A stretch of DNA of 64,000 nt from Acidobacteriota bacterium (GCA_019239425.1 JAFAZX010000015.1:1-64000); one strand, 5' to 3'. Shown: positions 30,590 to 40,804, numbered from the stretch's first letter. Notes: a model not told the origin generated them from the letters alone. Numbers and translations are program-made.

Positions 30590-30783
30590 GACGAATCTCC
30601 TCCTTTGATTCAAGCAGGGCGGGCACAAACAACGGGCTTGCGAGGCGTAAGGGCGGAAGAGGAGAGCGCGGGGGCTAGTCCGCGAACAGGTTCGCGCGGG
30701 AGTCGAGCGGCCGGAAGTGTGGGGTGACGTACTGTCGCATCGGCGGAAGAATCATACTCAGAACGGGGCGCGGCAGCAATAGG

Positions 30784-30863
30784 TAAGGATGAAGGCGGAA
30801 GGATGAAGGATGAAGGTCAGACCCTCTTCCTTTCATCCTTCCGCCTTCATCCTTCATCCTTTA
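30784..30863. repeat. heptad inverted repeat, family C copy 2
   Basis: taaggatgaaggcggaaggatgaaggatgaagg / cctttcatccttccgccttcatccttcatccttta. Confidence 0.93.
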
Positions 30864-31181
30864 ACCGGCGCGGGTGCCGGTGTACTTGATGGCCGGCGCG
30901 ATGGGGAGGCTGACCTTGATGGTGCCGTTGAGTTCGTCGTTGTTCTCGACCTGGCCTTTGATGGAGGCGTTGTAGGGCTTGCCCTGAAACTCCATCGTGA
31001 CGCGGGCGTCGAAGCCGTCGTGCGTGACGGTCAGAGAGTCGAGCGGCGCGTCGCCGAGCCGCGAGCTGATGTGTGCGGTGAGCGCGCCGCCCGTCCCTTC
31101 GAAGACGAGCGTCGCGGGGTGCGTGCCGAAGGGCGTCGCCACCTGAAGATTCCAAGTCCCAACCAGATTCATAAAAGTCAT
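30861..31181 (-). CDS. hypothetical protein (lipocalin-like small beta protein)
   Basis: MNLVGTWNLQVATPFGTHPATLVFEGTGG; stop adjoins a family C element. Confidence 0.7.
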   Translation of the reverse strand: MTFMNLVGTWNLQVATPFGTHPATLVFEGTGGALTAHISSRLGDAPLDSLTVTHDGFDARVTMEFQGKPYNASIKGQVENNDELNGTIKVSLPIAPAIKYTGTRAG

Positions 31182-31228
31182 CTCCCCCCTGTCGATTTTA
31201 AGTCTGATGAAAGCCCGCGGGTCAAAAC

Positions 31229-32608
31229 TCAGGCGCCGGCCGCGCCGCCGCGCGCGCCCGCGAACTCCTCGACGCGCGTGACGTAAGGCTCGACCTGTGC
31301 GCGCACCTGCGCGCCGTCGCCGACGAGGACGACGGCCGCGCGGTCGGGCGTGATGTTGCGTTGCGCCGCGCGGCGCACGTCCTCCTTCGTCACGCGCTGG
31401 ATGTTCTCGCGGTAGGTCTGGAGGTAGTCGGGCGCGAGGTCGTGCACGCGCAACTGGACGAGCTGGTCGACCAAACCCTCCTGCGTCTCAAGCCGGATGG
31501 GGAAGATGCCCGTCAGGTACGTCTTCGCGTCCGAGAGCTCCTTGTCGGAGACGTCCTCCGCGCGGATGCGGTCGAGCTCGTAGAAGATCTCTTTGAGCGA
31601 AACGCCCGTCACCTCGCCCCGCACCTCGGTCGTCGCGCGGAACGAGCCGGCGAGGCGCCGCGCGTCGAACTGCGTGTAGGCGCCGTAGGTGTAGCCCTTC
31701 TCCTCGCGCAGGTTCATGAAGAGGCGCGCCGAGGCGTTGCCGCCGAGGATGGTGTGCATGACGAGCACGGGGAAGTACTCGGGGTCTGTGCGCCGGATGG
31801 CCGTGTTGGCGACGAGGATGTTCGTCTGCGCGGAGCCGGGGCGGTTGACGAGGTACGCGACGCGCTCCTCGCGCTCGGGCGGGGCGGGGAACTCGGGCGC
31901 GCTGACTTCGCCGCGCGCCCAGCCGCCGAAGAGCTTCTCGGCCTGCGCGACGACGTGCTCGCGGGAGACGTCGCCGACGACCAGGAGCACCGCGTTGTTC
32001 GGCACGAGCAGCCGGCGGTGGTGCTCGACGAGGCGCTCGCGCGAGACGGCTTCGATGGACTCGGGCGTGGCGGCGACGACGGCGTAAGGGTGCTGGCCGA
32101 AGATCACGCGCGCGAGGGCCTCGCTGGCGAGGAAGGAGGGCTGCGCGCGCTGCGCGATCAGGTTCTGCTGCGCGTTGGCCTTGGCGAGCGCCAGCTCGTG
32201 CTCGGGGAAGACGGGCCGGAGCGTCACGTCGGCGAGCAGTTCGAACACCTCGTCCGCATAGGTCGCGAGCGAGGAGGCGGCGACGGTCAGGTAGTCCGAA
32301 GAGGCGCCGGCCGTCAGGGTCGCGCCGTAGCGCGCGACCTCCTCGGCGATCTGGCGCGAGGCGCGCGACTCGGTGCCCTCGACCAGCATGTCGGTCATCA
32401 CGTCCGTCAGGCCGGGCAGGTCGTTCGGGTCGGACGAGTCGCCCGAGCGGAAGGCCAGGCGGAAGCTGACGAGCGGGAGCCTCTGCTGCTCGACGACGAC
32501 GACGCGCAGGCCGTTGGCGAGCTGCACCTCGGCCTGCTCGGGCAGGTTCAGCGGGCGCACCGGCAGCGGCGCGGGCGGTTTGCTACGGAACTCTTCGGTG
32601 TCAGTCAT
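31229..32608 (-). CDS. M16 (insulinase) peptidase homologue lacking HxxEH
   Basis: M16 fold sequence ANGLRVVVVEQQRLPLVSFRLAFRSG; no HxxEH where expected. Confidence 0.88.
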   Translation of the reverse strand: MTDTEEFRSKPPAPLPVRPLNLPEQAEVQLANGLRVVVVEQQRLPLVSFRLAFRSGDSSDPNDLPGLTDVMTDMLVEGTESRASRQIAEEVARYGATLTAGASSDYLTVAASSLATYADEVFELLADVTLRPVFPEHELALAKANAQQNLIAQRAQPSFLASEALARVIFGQHPYAVVAATPESIEAVSRERLVEHHRRLLVPNNAVLLVVGDVSREHVVAQAEKLFGGWARGEVSAPEFPAPPEREERVAYLVNRPGSAQTNILVANTAIRRTDPEYFPVLVMHTILGGNASARLFMNLREEKGYTYGAYTQFDARRLAGSFRATTEVRGEVTGVSLKEIFYELDRIRAEDVSDKELSDAKTYLTGIFPIRLETQEGLVDQLVQLRVHDLAPDYLQTYRENIQRVTKEDVRRAAQRNITPDRAAVVLVGDGAQVRAQVEPYVTRVEEFAGARGGAAGA

Positions 32609-32613
32609 AAGTT

Positions 32614-32688
32614 AAGTGATGAACGATGGATGATGAATGAAAGACGGGCTGCTTCCTATTCATCATTCATCACTCATCGTTCATCATT
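32614..32688. repeat. heptad-like inverted repeat, family F (GATGAAC/GATGAAT)
   Basis: agtgatgaacgatggatgatgaatga / tattcatcattcatcactcatcgttcatcatt, imperfect. Confidence 0.85.
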
Positions 32689-34126
32689 CCGGTTTCGAAA
32701 CCTGCTCCTGTTGCGGCGCGGTTGTGTCGGCCGCCGGCTGCGCGGGGTCGGTCGGGGGAGGTGGCTCCGCGGGCGGGGGCTGGGGAACCTGCGGAGGGGG
32801 CGCGCCGGGCTGTGCGGGCTCGCCCGGCGGCTCGGGCTCGGCCGGCGCGGCCTCGGCGAGGTGCGCGGGGACGACCTCCATCACGGAGTGGTTGTCCGTC
32901 AGCAGGTAGCGTTTGACGGCGTCGCGTATCCTCTCGGGCGTGACGGCGAGGTAGCGCTCCAGCTCCGAGTTAAAGAGGTGCGGGTCGCCGTCGTAGAGCG
33001 TGTACTCGGCGAGGCGCTGCGCGCGGTAGAGCGTGGACTGCCGGCTCCGCACCGAGTCGTTGAGGAGCGTGTTGCGCAGCTTCTCCATCTCCTCGGGGCT
33101 CGGCCCTTCCGTCCCGAGCCTCTCTACCTCCTCCTGGATCGTCGCGCGGATGGTCTCGGTCGTGTGGCCGGGCTTGGGGATGGCGAAGATGTAGAGGGTC
33201 GAAGGCCCGCGCCGCTCGCCGAGGCCGCCCTGGATGCCGACGACCGACTCCTCGTCCTTGACGAGCCTTTGGTAGAGGCGCGAGCTGTCGCCGTCGAGCA
33301 GCAGGTCGCTGCCCAGGTTGAGCGCGTAGAAGTCAGGCGTGCGCCGCGCCGGCACCTTCCAGCCGAGCATGATGGCCGGGAGCTGCGCGAACGGGTCTTT
33401 ATAAAGTTCGGCGCGCGCGGCGACCTCTTCGGGCTCGCTCACGTCCACGGGCGGCGGCGCCGACTGCGAAGGGATGGAGGCGAAGTACCTCTCGACGAGC
33501 GCGCGGGCCTCGGCCGAGTCGAAGTCGCCGACGATGGTGAGCACCGCGTTGTTCGGCGCGTAGTAGACGCGGAAGAACTCCTGCACGTCCTCGACCGTGG
33601 CGGCGTCGAGGTCTTCCATCGAGCCGATGGTCGAGTGCGCGTTGCGCGGGTTCCGGTAGACCAGCTCGTTCAGGCGCAGGAAGGCGTTCGAGTAGGGGCG
33701 GTTGTCGTAGGAGAGCCGCTTCTCCTCCTTGACGGCGTCGCGCTGGTTGTCGAGGTTCTCCTGCGTGACCTTGAGCGAGCGCATGCGGTCACTCTCAAGC
33801 CAGAGCGCTAAGGGTAACTGCGACGACGGCAGCGTCTCGAAGTAGTTGGTGCGCTCCGAGGAGGTCGTGCCGTTCATCGTGCCGCCGTTGTTGAAGATGT
33901 ACTGAAAGTGGCCGGCCTTCGGCACGTTCTCCGAACCCTGGAACATCATGTGCTCGAAGAGGTGCGCGAAGCCGGTGCGCCCCTCGCGCTCGTTGCGCGA
34001 GCCGACGTCGTAGTAGACGGCGACCGAGACGACCGGCACCGAATGGTCTTCGCTCAAGACGACCCGCAGGCCGTTACCCAACGTGTACAGCTCGATGGGA
34101 GCCTGCGGCAGCGTGACAGTGGACAA
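32684..34126 (-). CDS. M16 zinc peptidase, catalytically intact
   Basis: HLFEHMMFQGSENVPK (HxxEH); start uncertain (TTG proposed; ORF-track start lies inside a repeat element). Confidence 0.9.
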   Translation of the reverse strand: MSTVTLPQAPIELYTLGNGLRVVLSEDHSVPVVSVAVYYDVGSRNEREGRTGFAHLFEHMMFQGSENVPKAGHFQYIFNNGGTMNGTTSSERTNYFETLPSSQLPLALWLESDRMRSLKVTQENLDNQRDAVKEEKRLSYDNRPYSNAFLRLNELVYRNPRNAHSTIGSMEDLDAATVEDVQEFFRVYYAPNNAVLTIVGDFDSAEARALVERYFASIPSQSAPPPVDVSEPEEVAARAELYKDPFAQLPAIMLGWKVPARRTPDFYALNLGSDLLLDGDSSRLYQRLVKDEESVVGIQGGLGERRGPSTLYIFAIPKPGHTTETIRATIQEEVERLGTEGPSPEEMEKLRNTLLNDSVRSRQSTLYRAQRLAEYTLYDGDPHLFNSELERYLAVTPERIRDAVKRYLLTDNHSVMEVVPAHLAEAAPAEPEPPGEPAQPGAPPPQVPQPPPAEPPPPTDPAQPAADTTAPQQEQVSKPE

Positions 34127-34138
34127 GTGACCCCCTCG

Positions 34139-34228
34139 GGGAGTGATAAGTGATGGGTGATAAGTGATGAGAGAAGACAAGCGAGCCTTGTTCTGTCTTA
34201 TCACTTATCACTCATCACTTATCACTCC
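34139..34228. repeat. heptad inverted repeat, family B copy 2
   Basis: ggagtgataagtgatgggtgataagtgatgag / cttatcacttatcactcatcacttatcactcc, two mismatches. Confidence 0.94.
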
Positions 34229-34644
34229 GGCTTAGTAATCATCCCGCGCAGCTCGGCGCGGAGGCGCTCGATCTCGGAGAGCTTGGCCGAGACGCGTTCG
34301 AAGAGCGCGGTCTGCGACTTGATGCCCTCGTCGATGAGGAAGGCGGCGGCCTCGGCGCGGCTGCGGAAGACGCCGGCCTGCACGAGCTGCTCCAACCGCT
34401 CCTGCGCGTCGTGCGAGACCTTGACGGCGACGACGTAGTCGTCCTTGGCCGAGAGCGCGCGCTCGACCGTGCGGCTGATGTCGCGGCCGATGGAGGCCAG
34501 AGACTCCGGGATGCGCGAGGCGATGTCGCGCACCGAGGAGGAGACCCGCTCGCCGTGCGGGTGCTCGTCGCCGTGCTCGGGGAGCATCAGGTCGTCGATG
34601 GGGTCGAGGATTTCGGGCTCTCTCGGGTCGTGCGGGCTGCTCAT
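34222..34644 (-). CDS. hypothetical protein
   Basis: MSSPHDPREPEILDPIDD...VKVSHDAQERLEQLVQAGVFRSRAEAAAFLIDEGIKS (RHH-like). Confidence 0.7.
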   Translation of the reverse strand: MSSPHDPREPEILDPIDDLMLPEHGDEHPHGERVSSSVRDIASRIPESLASIGRDISRTVERALSAKDDYVVAVKVSHDAQERLEQLVQAGVFRSRAEAAAFLIDEGIKSQTALFERVSAKLSEIERLRAELRGMITKPE

Positions 34645-34928
34645 AATGCTGCTCCAACCTCCTCTCGCGTGGGGCCGTCGTACGCTCTTTTGCTGTGGGC
34701 GAACTCCTTGCAAGGCATTCTAAGGGGGCGTGTGCGCGGGCGCAAGGCGGCGCGGATTCGGGCCGCAAGCCCCCGCGGGTTGCAACCTTGCCGCCGGTGA
34801 CATCATCAATTACACTACACCGGCCTGCCTTTCGGAACGGGCAGCAGTCACGGCTTGGTTTTACGCGCCGCGCCTACGGCCGCCCGGCGCCCCTTCGAAT
34901 CTTGGGTTTTAACTGAGGGTCTGTCTCC

Positions 34929-36689
34929 GTGAAAAAGAGAATCACCACCGCGCTCGCGACGCTCCTCCTGCTCGCAGTCTCGCTCCCGGCCTTCGTCATC
35001 GCGCAGCAGAGCGGCGCGCAGCCGCCCGCCACGCGCCGCCCGGCCCCCTCGGTCGGCGACGCCCCGGCGGCCTCGCCCGGCGCGCGCACGCGCCGGCCGC
35101 GCCCGACCGACGCCACCGAGTCGCTTGAGCAGGACGTGGCCGAGGCGCTCACCGTCATCCAGGACAACTACGTCGACGGCAACAAGGTGAAGTACGACGA
35201 GGTCTTCAAGTCCTCGATCATCGGCATGCTGCGCACGCTCGACCCGCACTCGAATTTCTACGACGCGAAGGAGTTCGAGGAGCAGCGCGCCGACTGGCGC
35301 TCGGAGTACTACGGCATCGGCGCCACCATCGGCGACCGCAAGCTCGGCGGCAGCACCGACACCTACATCCTCGCCACCTTCGAGGAGACGCCGGCCTACC
35401 GCGCGGGCCTCCGCTTCGGCGACAAGATCACCGAGATCGACGGGAAGGCCGTCAAGGGCAAGGCCTCGGGCGAGGTGCGCGACATGCTCCGCGGGCCGCG
35501 CGGCACGACCGTCCGCGTGACGGTCGAGCGCGCCTCGAACGCGCAGACCGAGACGGTCGAGATCACGCGCGACGCCGTCCCGCAGCCGACCGTGCCCGAC
35601 GCCTACTTCATCAAGCCCGGCGTCGGCTACATCGACATGACGCGCGGCTTCAACTACACGACGGCCGAGGAGTTCGTCTCGGCCCTGAAGTACCTCCGCA
35701 CGCACGGCATGACCGGACTCGTGGTCGACCTGCGCGGCAACGGCGGCGGCATCCTCGACCAGGCGAAGATCGTGGCCGAGCAGTTCCTCGCCAAAGACCA
35801 GGTCATCCTGACGCAGAAGGGGCGCGGCACGCGCGGCATCCAGCGCGAGCTGGTCTCGGACAACCGCCAGCCCGACCCGACGCCGCTCGTCGTCCTCGTC
35901 AACCGCGGCACGGCCTCGGCCTCGGAGATCGTCGCGGGCGCGTGGCAGGATCACGACCGCGCGCTCATCATCGGCGAGACCTCTTTCGGCAAGGGCCTCG
36001 TCCAGTCGATCATGCCGCTCGAGTACGGCACGGCGCTGACCTTGACGACCTCGAAGTACTACACGCCTTCGGGCCGCCTGATCCAGCGCGACTACTCGAA
36101 CCAGAGCTACTACGACTACATCTACGGCCGCGTCAACGGGACGCAGACCGAGGCGGAGGTCGAGAAGCCGAAGGGCACCGAGACGCACACCGACACCGGC
36201 CGCCCGCTCTACGGCGGCGGCGGCATCTCGCCCGACGAAGCCATCAAGGCGCGCACGCTGACGGCGCCGCAGGTGCGGCTCATCGACCCCATCTTCGCCT
36301 TCGCCCGCGAAGCCGTGAACGGCCGCGTCCCCGGCCTGCCGCAGAGCTTCAAGGTCGGCGGCATGCCCGACTTCGAGCAGAACGTCGAGGCCGGCGCCTT
36401 CGAGGTGGACGACAAGGTCTTCAAGGCGTTCAAGGAGTTCGCCGTCCTGCACTACGGCGAGGAACTGAAGCTGACCGACGCGCAGCTCGACAAGGGGCGC
36501 GACTTCATCGCGCGCCAGCTCCGCTACGACCTGACGACGGCCGCCTACGGCTCGGTCAAGGCGACGCAGGTGCTCATGCTCGACGACCCGCAGGTGGCGA
36601 AGGCCATCGAGTCTCTACCGCGCGCGCGCGACCTCGCCGCCACGGCCATGAAAGGCCGCAACCCGCAGACGAAGACTTTCGAGGAGTAA
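34929..36689 (+). CDS. S41 family C-terminal processing peptidase with PDZ
   Basis: PDZ AYRAGLRFGDKITEIDGK; VVDLRGNGGG; RGTASASEIVAGA; GETSFGKGLVQS. Confidence 0.94.
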   Translation: MKKRITTALATLLLLAVSLPAFVIAQQSGAQPPATRRPAPSVGDAPAASPGARTRRPRPTDATESLEQDVAEALTVIQDNYVDGNKVKYDEVFKSSIIGMLRTLDPHSNFYDAKEFEEQRADWRSEYYGIGATIGDRKLGGSTDTYILATFEETPAYRAGLRFGDKITEIDGKAVKGKASGEVRDMLRGPRGTTVRVTVERASNAQTETVEITRDAVPQPTVPDAYFIKPGVGYIDMTRGFNYTTAEEFVSALKYLRTHGMTGLVVDLRGNGGGILDQAKIVAEQFLAKDQVILTQKGRGTRGIQRELVSDNRQPDPTPLVVLVNRGTASASEIVAGAWQDHDRALIIGETSFGKGLVQSIMPLEYGTALTLTTSKYYTPSGRLIQRDYSNQSYYDYIYGRVNGTQTEAEVEKPKGTETHTDTGRPLYGGGGISPDEAIKARTLTAPQVRLIDPIFAFAREAVNGRVPGLPQSFKVGGMPDFEQNVEAGAFEVDDKVFKAFKEFAVLHYGEELKLTDAQLDKGRDFIARQLRYDLTTAAYGSVKATQVLMLDDPQVAKAIESLPRARDLAATAMKGRNPQTKTFEE

Positions 36690-36709
36690 GTTCGGACGGA
36701 GGTCGAACG

Positions 36710-36748
36710 AAAAGGCCCGGCGAGTTTCAAACTCGCCGGGCCTTTTCG
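36710..36748. terminator. bidirectional intrinsic terminator
   Basis: aaaaggcccggcgagttt / aaactcgccgggcctttt. Confidence 0.9.
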
Positions 36749-36769
36749 TCTGCTCCGTCTGCGCGACGC

Positions 36770-37186
36770 CTACCAGCTACAGCCGTAGGCGGCGTACTGC
36801 GTCTTGGCCTGTTCGAGCGCGGTCTTGCAGCCCGTGGCGAGGGCGGCCTTGCCCTGCGGGTTCGCGGCGGCCGTCTTCCAGGCCGTGCGCATCGTGTTCA
36901 TCGAGGACTTGATGGTCGGCTGCGCGGCGGCGGGGGCCTTGGCGAGGCACGCCTCGACCTTGGTGATGTATTCGTCGCACTCGGGGACGCCGATCTTGTC
37001 GCCGGTCGAGGCGGTCGTGTTCGTCGTCGACGTGTTGGCCGCGGGGGTGGCGGCCGCCTTCGTGTTCGAGTTGGCCGCGGAGTTGGTCGTGGCGGTGTTC
37101 GTGTTCTCGGCTGCGCCGCCGCAGGCGAGCATGACCGCGCCCAGCAGGACGCAGAGCGCGAAGAGGGAGATCATTTTGGTGCTCAT
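36770..37186 (-). CDS. putative lipoprotein
   Basis: LFALCVLLGAVMLACGG lipobox; Asn/Thr/Ala-rich linker. Confidence 0.75.
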   Translation of the reverse strand: MSTKMISLFALCVLLGAVMLACGGAAENTNTATTNSAANSNTKAAATPAANTSTTNTTASTGDKIGVPECDEYITKVEACLAKAPAAAQPTIKSSMNTMRTAWKTAAANPQGKAALATGCKTALEQAKTQYAAYGCSW

Positions 37187-37395
37187 CGGTTCGGTTACTC
37201 TCCTTAAAGGGGAAGTCGCGGGCCGAACGGGGCGGCCCGTCGAGAGATAACTGCCGCGAGGTGTCTGAAAGCGTGTTCGCCGGCGGCGGCGCCCCGTGTA
37301 CGGGAGCGCCCCTTGCGCGGACGGCGTGTAAAGCTAATGCCGCACGGCCTCCGGCGTCAAGCGGAAGTGTGTGCGGAACAGGACGGACGTGGCCG

Positions 37396-38055
37396 TCAGC
37401 GGGCGATCTGCTTCGGCTCGGGTTCGGGGTTGGGTTCGCCGCCGCCGCGCGCGGGCGCGCTCTTGAGGGCCTCGAAGTCCACCTCGGCCGAGGGCCGGAT
37501 GTCCGCGTCCATGAGGTCGGCCATTTTGCGCAAGGTGTATTCGTTCTCGCGGGGGTCGCTCGAGGCGACGCAGTCCGCGGGGATGACGAGGTTGAAGTCG
37601 CGCATGTAAGCGTCGTGCGCGGTGAAGAGCACGCAGATGTCGCCGGTGAGTCCGGTGAGGACGAGCGTCTTGGCCTGTAGGTAGTCGAGCAGGATGTCGA
37701 GCGTGGTCGAGAAGAAGCCGGAGTGCTTGGGCTTGAGGACGAAGTAGTCGTCCTCCTCGGGGCGCAGAATCTCGGCGAGGGGCCGGCCGCGCACGTCGTC
37801 CTTGAGGACGTGTTCGAGAATCTTCTTGAAGTCCGACTGCCACTTGCCGAAGTTGTCGTTGACGTAGACGACGGGCACGCCCGCCTCACGCGCGCGCCGC
37901 ATGAGCGACGCCAGGCGCTCGGCCATCGGCAGGGCGTGGCGCAGGAGTTCCTCGCCGCTGTCGAACTCGAGGTCGTTAATCACGTCGATGAGCAGCAGCG
38001 CCACGTTCGACTTGTCCGGCACGAAGCCGTGCAGGTCTTCGTTCTTCGCAGGCAT
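37396..38055 (-). CDS. isochorismatase-family cysteine hydrolase
   Basis: VALLLIDVINDLEF...LVLTGLTGDICVLFTAHDAYMRDF. Confidence 0.88.
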   Translation of the reverse strand: MPAKNEDLHGFVPDKSNVALLLIDVINDLEFDSGEELLRHALPMAERLASLMRRAREAGVPVVYVNDNFGKWQSDFKKILEHVLKDDVRGRPLAEILRPEEDDYFVLKPKHSGFFSTTLDILLDYLQAKTLVLTGLTGDICVLFTAHDAYMRDFNLVIPADCVASSDPRENEYTLRKMADLMDADIRPSAEVDFEALKSAPARGGGEPNPEPEPKQIAR

Positions 38056-38302
38056 GGAACCCCCTTGTTCGCTCACGGTATTGATTCGGGCTGTGAATCG
38101 TCTTCGATTATGCGGCGCGGGACGGGCGTGGGCAAGGCTGCGCGCGGAAGAAAAAAGTGCGGGGCGGACATCCGAAGTTCCCAGCCGTGTCATCACACGG
38201 CGCGTCACGTCCCCCTTATCTCGGCCTCCCTCACCTTGCGTGCGAGAGTCTGACGGCTTTAACAGAGGAACAGGGTTTGAACGCCCTGGGAGGGGGTTGA
38301 AT

Positions 38303-39535
38303 ATGTTGAAAACTCTTTCTCTCTTCCTTTGCCTGTCAGCCTGTGCGGCCAACGCGGCCGCGGCCGACAAGGGTGGCTCCAAGCAGCACAAGCCGGGCCC
38401 CGTCCAACAGGAGTTCGGCAAGGCCGAGCGCGCGGCCGAGCGCCGCGCCAGGGAACAGGCTAAGGAGCAGCGCGAGGAGAGCCGTCGGGCCGAGACCGCC
38501 GCCGCACGACTCCCGCCGCCCACCCCCGCCACGACGACGCCGGCGGACGAGAAGGCCGCCGCCGCGCTTTTCAACCAGACGCTCCTCCCGCCCTTCACCG
38601 AGACGCGGAAGCTGCCCGACAAGTACCAGCGGCACTTCCACGACCCGAATAGGGCCACCGACCCGGCCAAGGTGCAAGACCGCAAGGCTTACTGCCGAGA
38701 GCACAAGTGCGAGCCCAAAAGGGCGCAGGACGGGCGCAAGACCATTCTGCTGAAGGACGACTACACGTTCCCCGTCAGGAGGGGCGCGACCGTCTACGAC
38801 GCGCTCGGGAACAGAATCGGCGGGCTGGCCTCGACCACCCGGATGAAGGTTCAAGGCAGGGTGCGGGATGTGCCACAGCAGATAAGTATTAACAAGAACG
38901 AGGGGCAGATGCTGAAGCTCGGCGGCGGGCATGCGCGGAAGTTCGAGATGGCCCTCGGCGTGAAGTTGACCAACGGGAAGAGCGCTTCGGGGCTGGTGCG
39001 CCGCACGGACATCCTGGCCGGACACCGCCCGAGCCCTTACCGTCCGAAGAGGGCGCCCGCGCCCGGCGGGGCGACCGCGCCGTTCTACATTGAGGGCGGC
39101 GCGTCCGCGCGCGCGTTGGGGCTGGTCGGGAAAGACCCGCGGACGGGGAGGCTCGTCCCGCTCAAGTTCGGCAACGAAGCCAACCGGGGGTACACGAAAG
39201 CGCACCACGACGTGCGCGACTACCTCCCGCGCTCGACCGGGAACGGCGAGGCTTACATCAACCTCCTCGGCAGCAAGCTGCCCGGCGGGGGTGGCGGCGG
39301 CGTGGCGCGCACCGTCGTCAAGGTGAATAGGAACGACCAGACGCCGCCCATCTTCGACGTCCTGGTGGGGCGCGCCGTGAAGACGCGCAAGCTCTACGAG
39401 CCGGGCGGGACTCAGCCCGTCGGCTCGATAGACTTCGTCCCGGGCCGGTTGAGGGGTGCGGGCAGGGACTCGGGGCTGATCTACATTGCCAGGCCGAACC
39501 TCTCGCCGCTCCCGGCGCAGGTTCGGAGGCACTGA
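38303..39535 (+). CDS. hypothetical secreted protein
   Basis: Signal peptide MLKTLSLFLCLSACAANAAAA. Confidence 0.7.
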   Translation: MLKTLSLFLCLSACAANAAAADKGGSKQHKPGPVQQEFGKAERAAERRAREQAKEQREESRRAETAAARLPPPTPATTTPADEKAAAALFNQTLLPPFTETRKLPDKYQRHFHDPNRATDPAKVQDRKAYCREHKCEPKRAQDGRKTILLKDDYTFPVRRGATVYDALGNRIGGLASTTRMKVQGRVRDVPQQISINKNEGQMLKLGGGHARKFEMALGVKLTNGKSASGLVRRTDILAGHRPSPYRPKRAPAPGGATAPFYIEGGASARALGLVGKDPRTGRLVPLKFGNEANRGYTKAHHDVRDYLPRSTGNGEAYINLLGSKLPGGGGGGVARTVVKVNRNDQTPPIFDVLVGRAVKTRKLYEPGGTQPVGSIDFVPGRLRGAGRDSGLIYIARPNLSPLPAQVRRH

Positions 39536-39541
39536 CGGCCG

Positions 39542-39595
39542 AGAGGCCCGCGCCTCCACGACGGGGCGATGCTCGTCGTGGAGGCGCGGGCCTCT
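39542..39595. terminator. hairpin terminator, 22-bp perfect arms
   Basis: agaggcccgcgcctccacgacg / cgtcgtggaggcgcgggcctct then tttg. Confidence 0.88.
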
Positions 39596-39637
39596 TTGTG
39601 TCTCCAGCGCGTGGGCTGCCGCCCCGTTCGAACCGGC

Positions 39638-40081
39638 TCAGCTCTGGTAGGCCGGGACGCGGTGGCGCTCGCGGCGCCAGACGGCGAGCAGGGCGCCCAT
39701 GCCGAGCAGGCCGACGAGGTGGTAGCCGTTGTTGATGAGGTAGAGGCCGAGCGGGCGCTGCTCGAAGATGACGGTCTCGAGGTTCGTCGTCACGACGAAG
39801 CCGAGCCAGAGCCAGAAGCCCGTGAGCGCGCCCGACGCGGCGGTCTCGGCGCCCGTGAACTTGACGAAGTGCGCGAGCACGTAGGCGAGCAGCAGAGACG
39901 TGAGGAGGGCGAGGCCGATCTCGCCCGCGTGGCTCTGCGCCTCAACCGCCGCGAGCTGCTCGGGGCTGTAGCCCTTGAGCGCGACGAAGGGGCGCGCGAA
40001 GAGCAGCGGCGAGTACCAGAGGGCGCCGAGCACCCAGTAGGCGGCGGCCGACGCGGCGACGGCCGTGTAGTTGATTCTCAT
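39638..40081 (-). CDS. DUF1761-like membrane protein
   Basis: AAYWVLGALWYSPLLFARPFV...GFWLWLGFVVTTNLETVIFEQRPLGLYLINNGYHLV. Confidence 0.8.
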   Translation of the reverse strand: MRINYTAVAASAAAYWVLGALWYSPLLFARPFVALKGYSPEQLAAVEAQSHAGEIGLALLTSLLLAYVLAHFVKFTGAETAASGALTGFWLWLGFVVTTNLETVIFEQRPLGLYLINNGYHLVGLLGMGALLAVWRRERHRVPAYQS

Positions 40082-40155
40082 CTGAGACCCTTCTCCTTTC
40101 CTTCAGGGGAAGCAGTGATTCGGGTAAAGGGGGGGCTGGCGACGGCCGCGACTCT

Positions 40156-40578
40156 TCAGGAGTTCGCGCCCTTGAGCGTGATGAGCGAGATGGTCGCGCC
40201 CGTCGGGTCGGTGATGACGCTGAAGCGGCCGGTGTTGGGGATGTCGGTCGGCGGGACGCAGACCTTGCCGCCCAGCTCCGCGACCTGCGCGGCCCTCGCG
40301 TCCACGTCGTCCACGGCGACGTAGGCCATCCAGTGCGAAGGCGTCTGGCCGAACTCCGGCCCCATCTTGAAAATCCCGCCGACGTGGCGGCCGGCCACGA
40401 CGATCTCGTTGTAGACCATCGGCGGCGCCTCCGACCCTTCGCACGCGGCGGCGGCGGCGGACTCCTTGACCTCCCAGCCGAGCAGCTCCGTGTAGAACTT
40501 GATCGCGGCGCCGTCGTCGGTGGTCGAAAGCTCGTTCCAGCAGAAAGAGCCGTTCGCGGGCATCATCTGTTCGGACAT
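40156..40578 (-). CDS. VOC family (glyoxalase-like) protein
   Basis: GSFCWNELSTTDDGAAIKFYTELLGWEV...MAYVAVDDVDARAAQVAELGGKV. Confidence 0.88.
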   Translation of the reverse strand: MSEQMMPANGSFCWNELSTTDDGAAIKFYTELLGWEVKESAAAAACEGSEAPPMVYNEIVVAGRHVGGIFKMGPEFGQTPSHWMAYVAVDDVDARAAQVAELGGKVCVPPTDIPNTGRFSVITDPTGATISLITLKGANS

Positions 40579-40708
40579 ATTCGTCTCCTCTGAAGCTTTG
40601 GTTTGGGTGGAACCTTTTAGGGCGAGGTTGACAAGACGAAAGCAAAAAAAGAAGGTGAGCCCTCAAACACTTGAAAACTCACCAGCCAGAACCCCTTGTT
40701 CGTATCAA

Positions 40709-40804
40709 AGGCGGAAGCCCGACCGTGAGGGAGGGCGTCGGTCTTTAATTAAAGCGCGCCCCGCGTTAGTCGAAGCGCCCTCCCTCACGGTCGGGCTTCC
40801 GCCT
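40709..40804. repeat. inverted repeat, family H copy 1; 29-bp perfect arms
   Basis: aggcggaagcccgaccgtgagggagggcg and its reverse complement; inner ctttaattaaag palindrome. Confidence 0.95.

Noticed and set aside
37396-38685. 429-aa ORF start for the isochorismatase gene
   Set aside because: The N-terminal 210 residues are shadow translation; homology begins at MPAKNEDLHG (38055)
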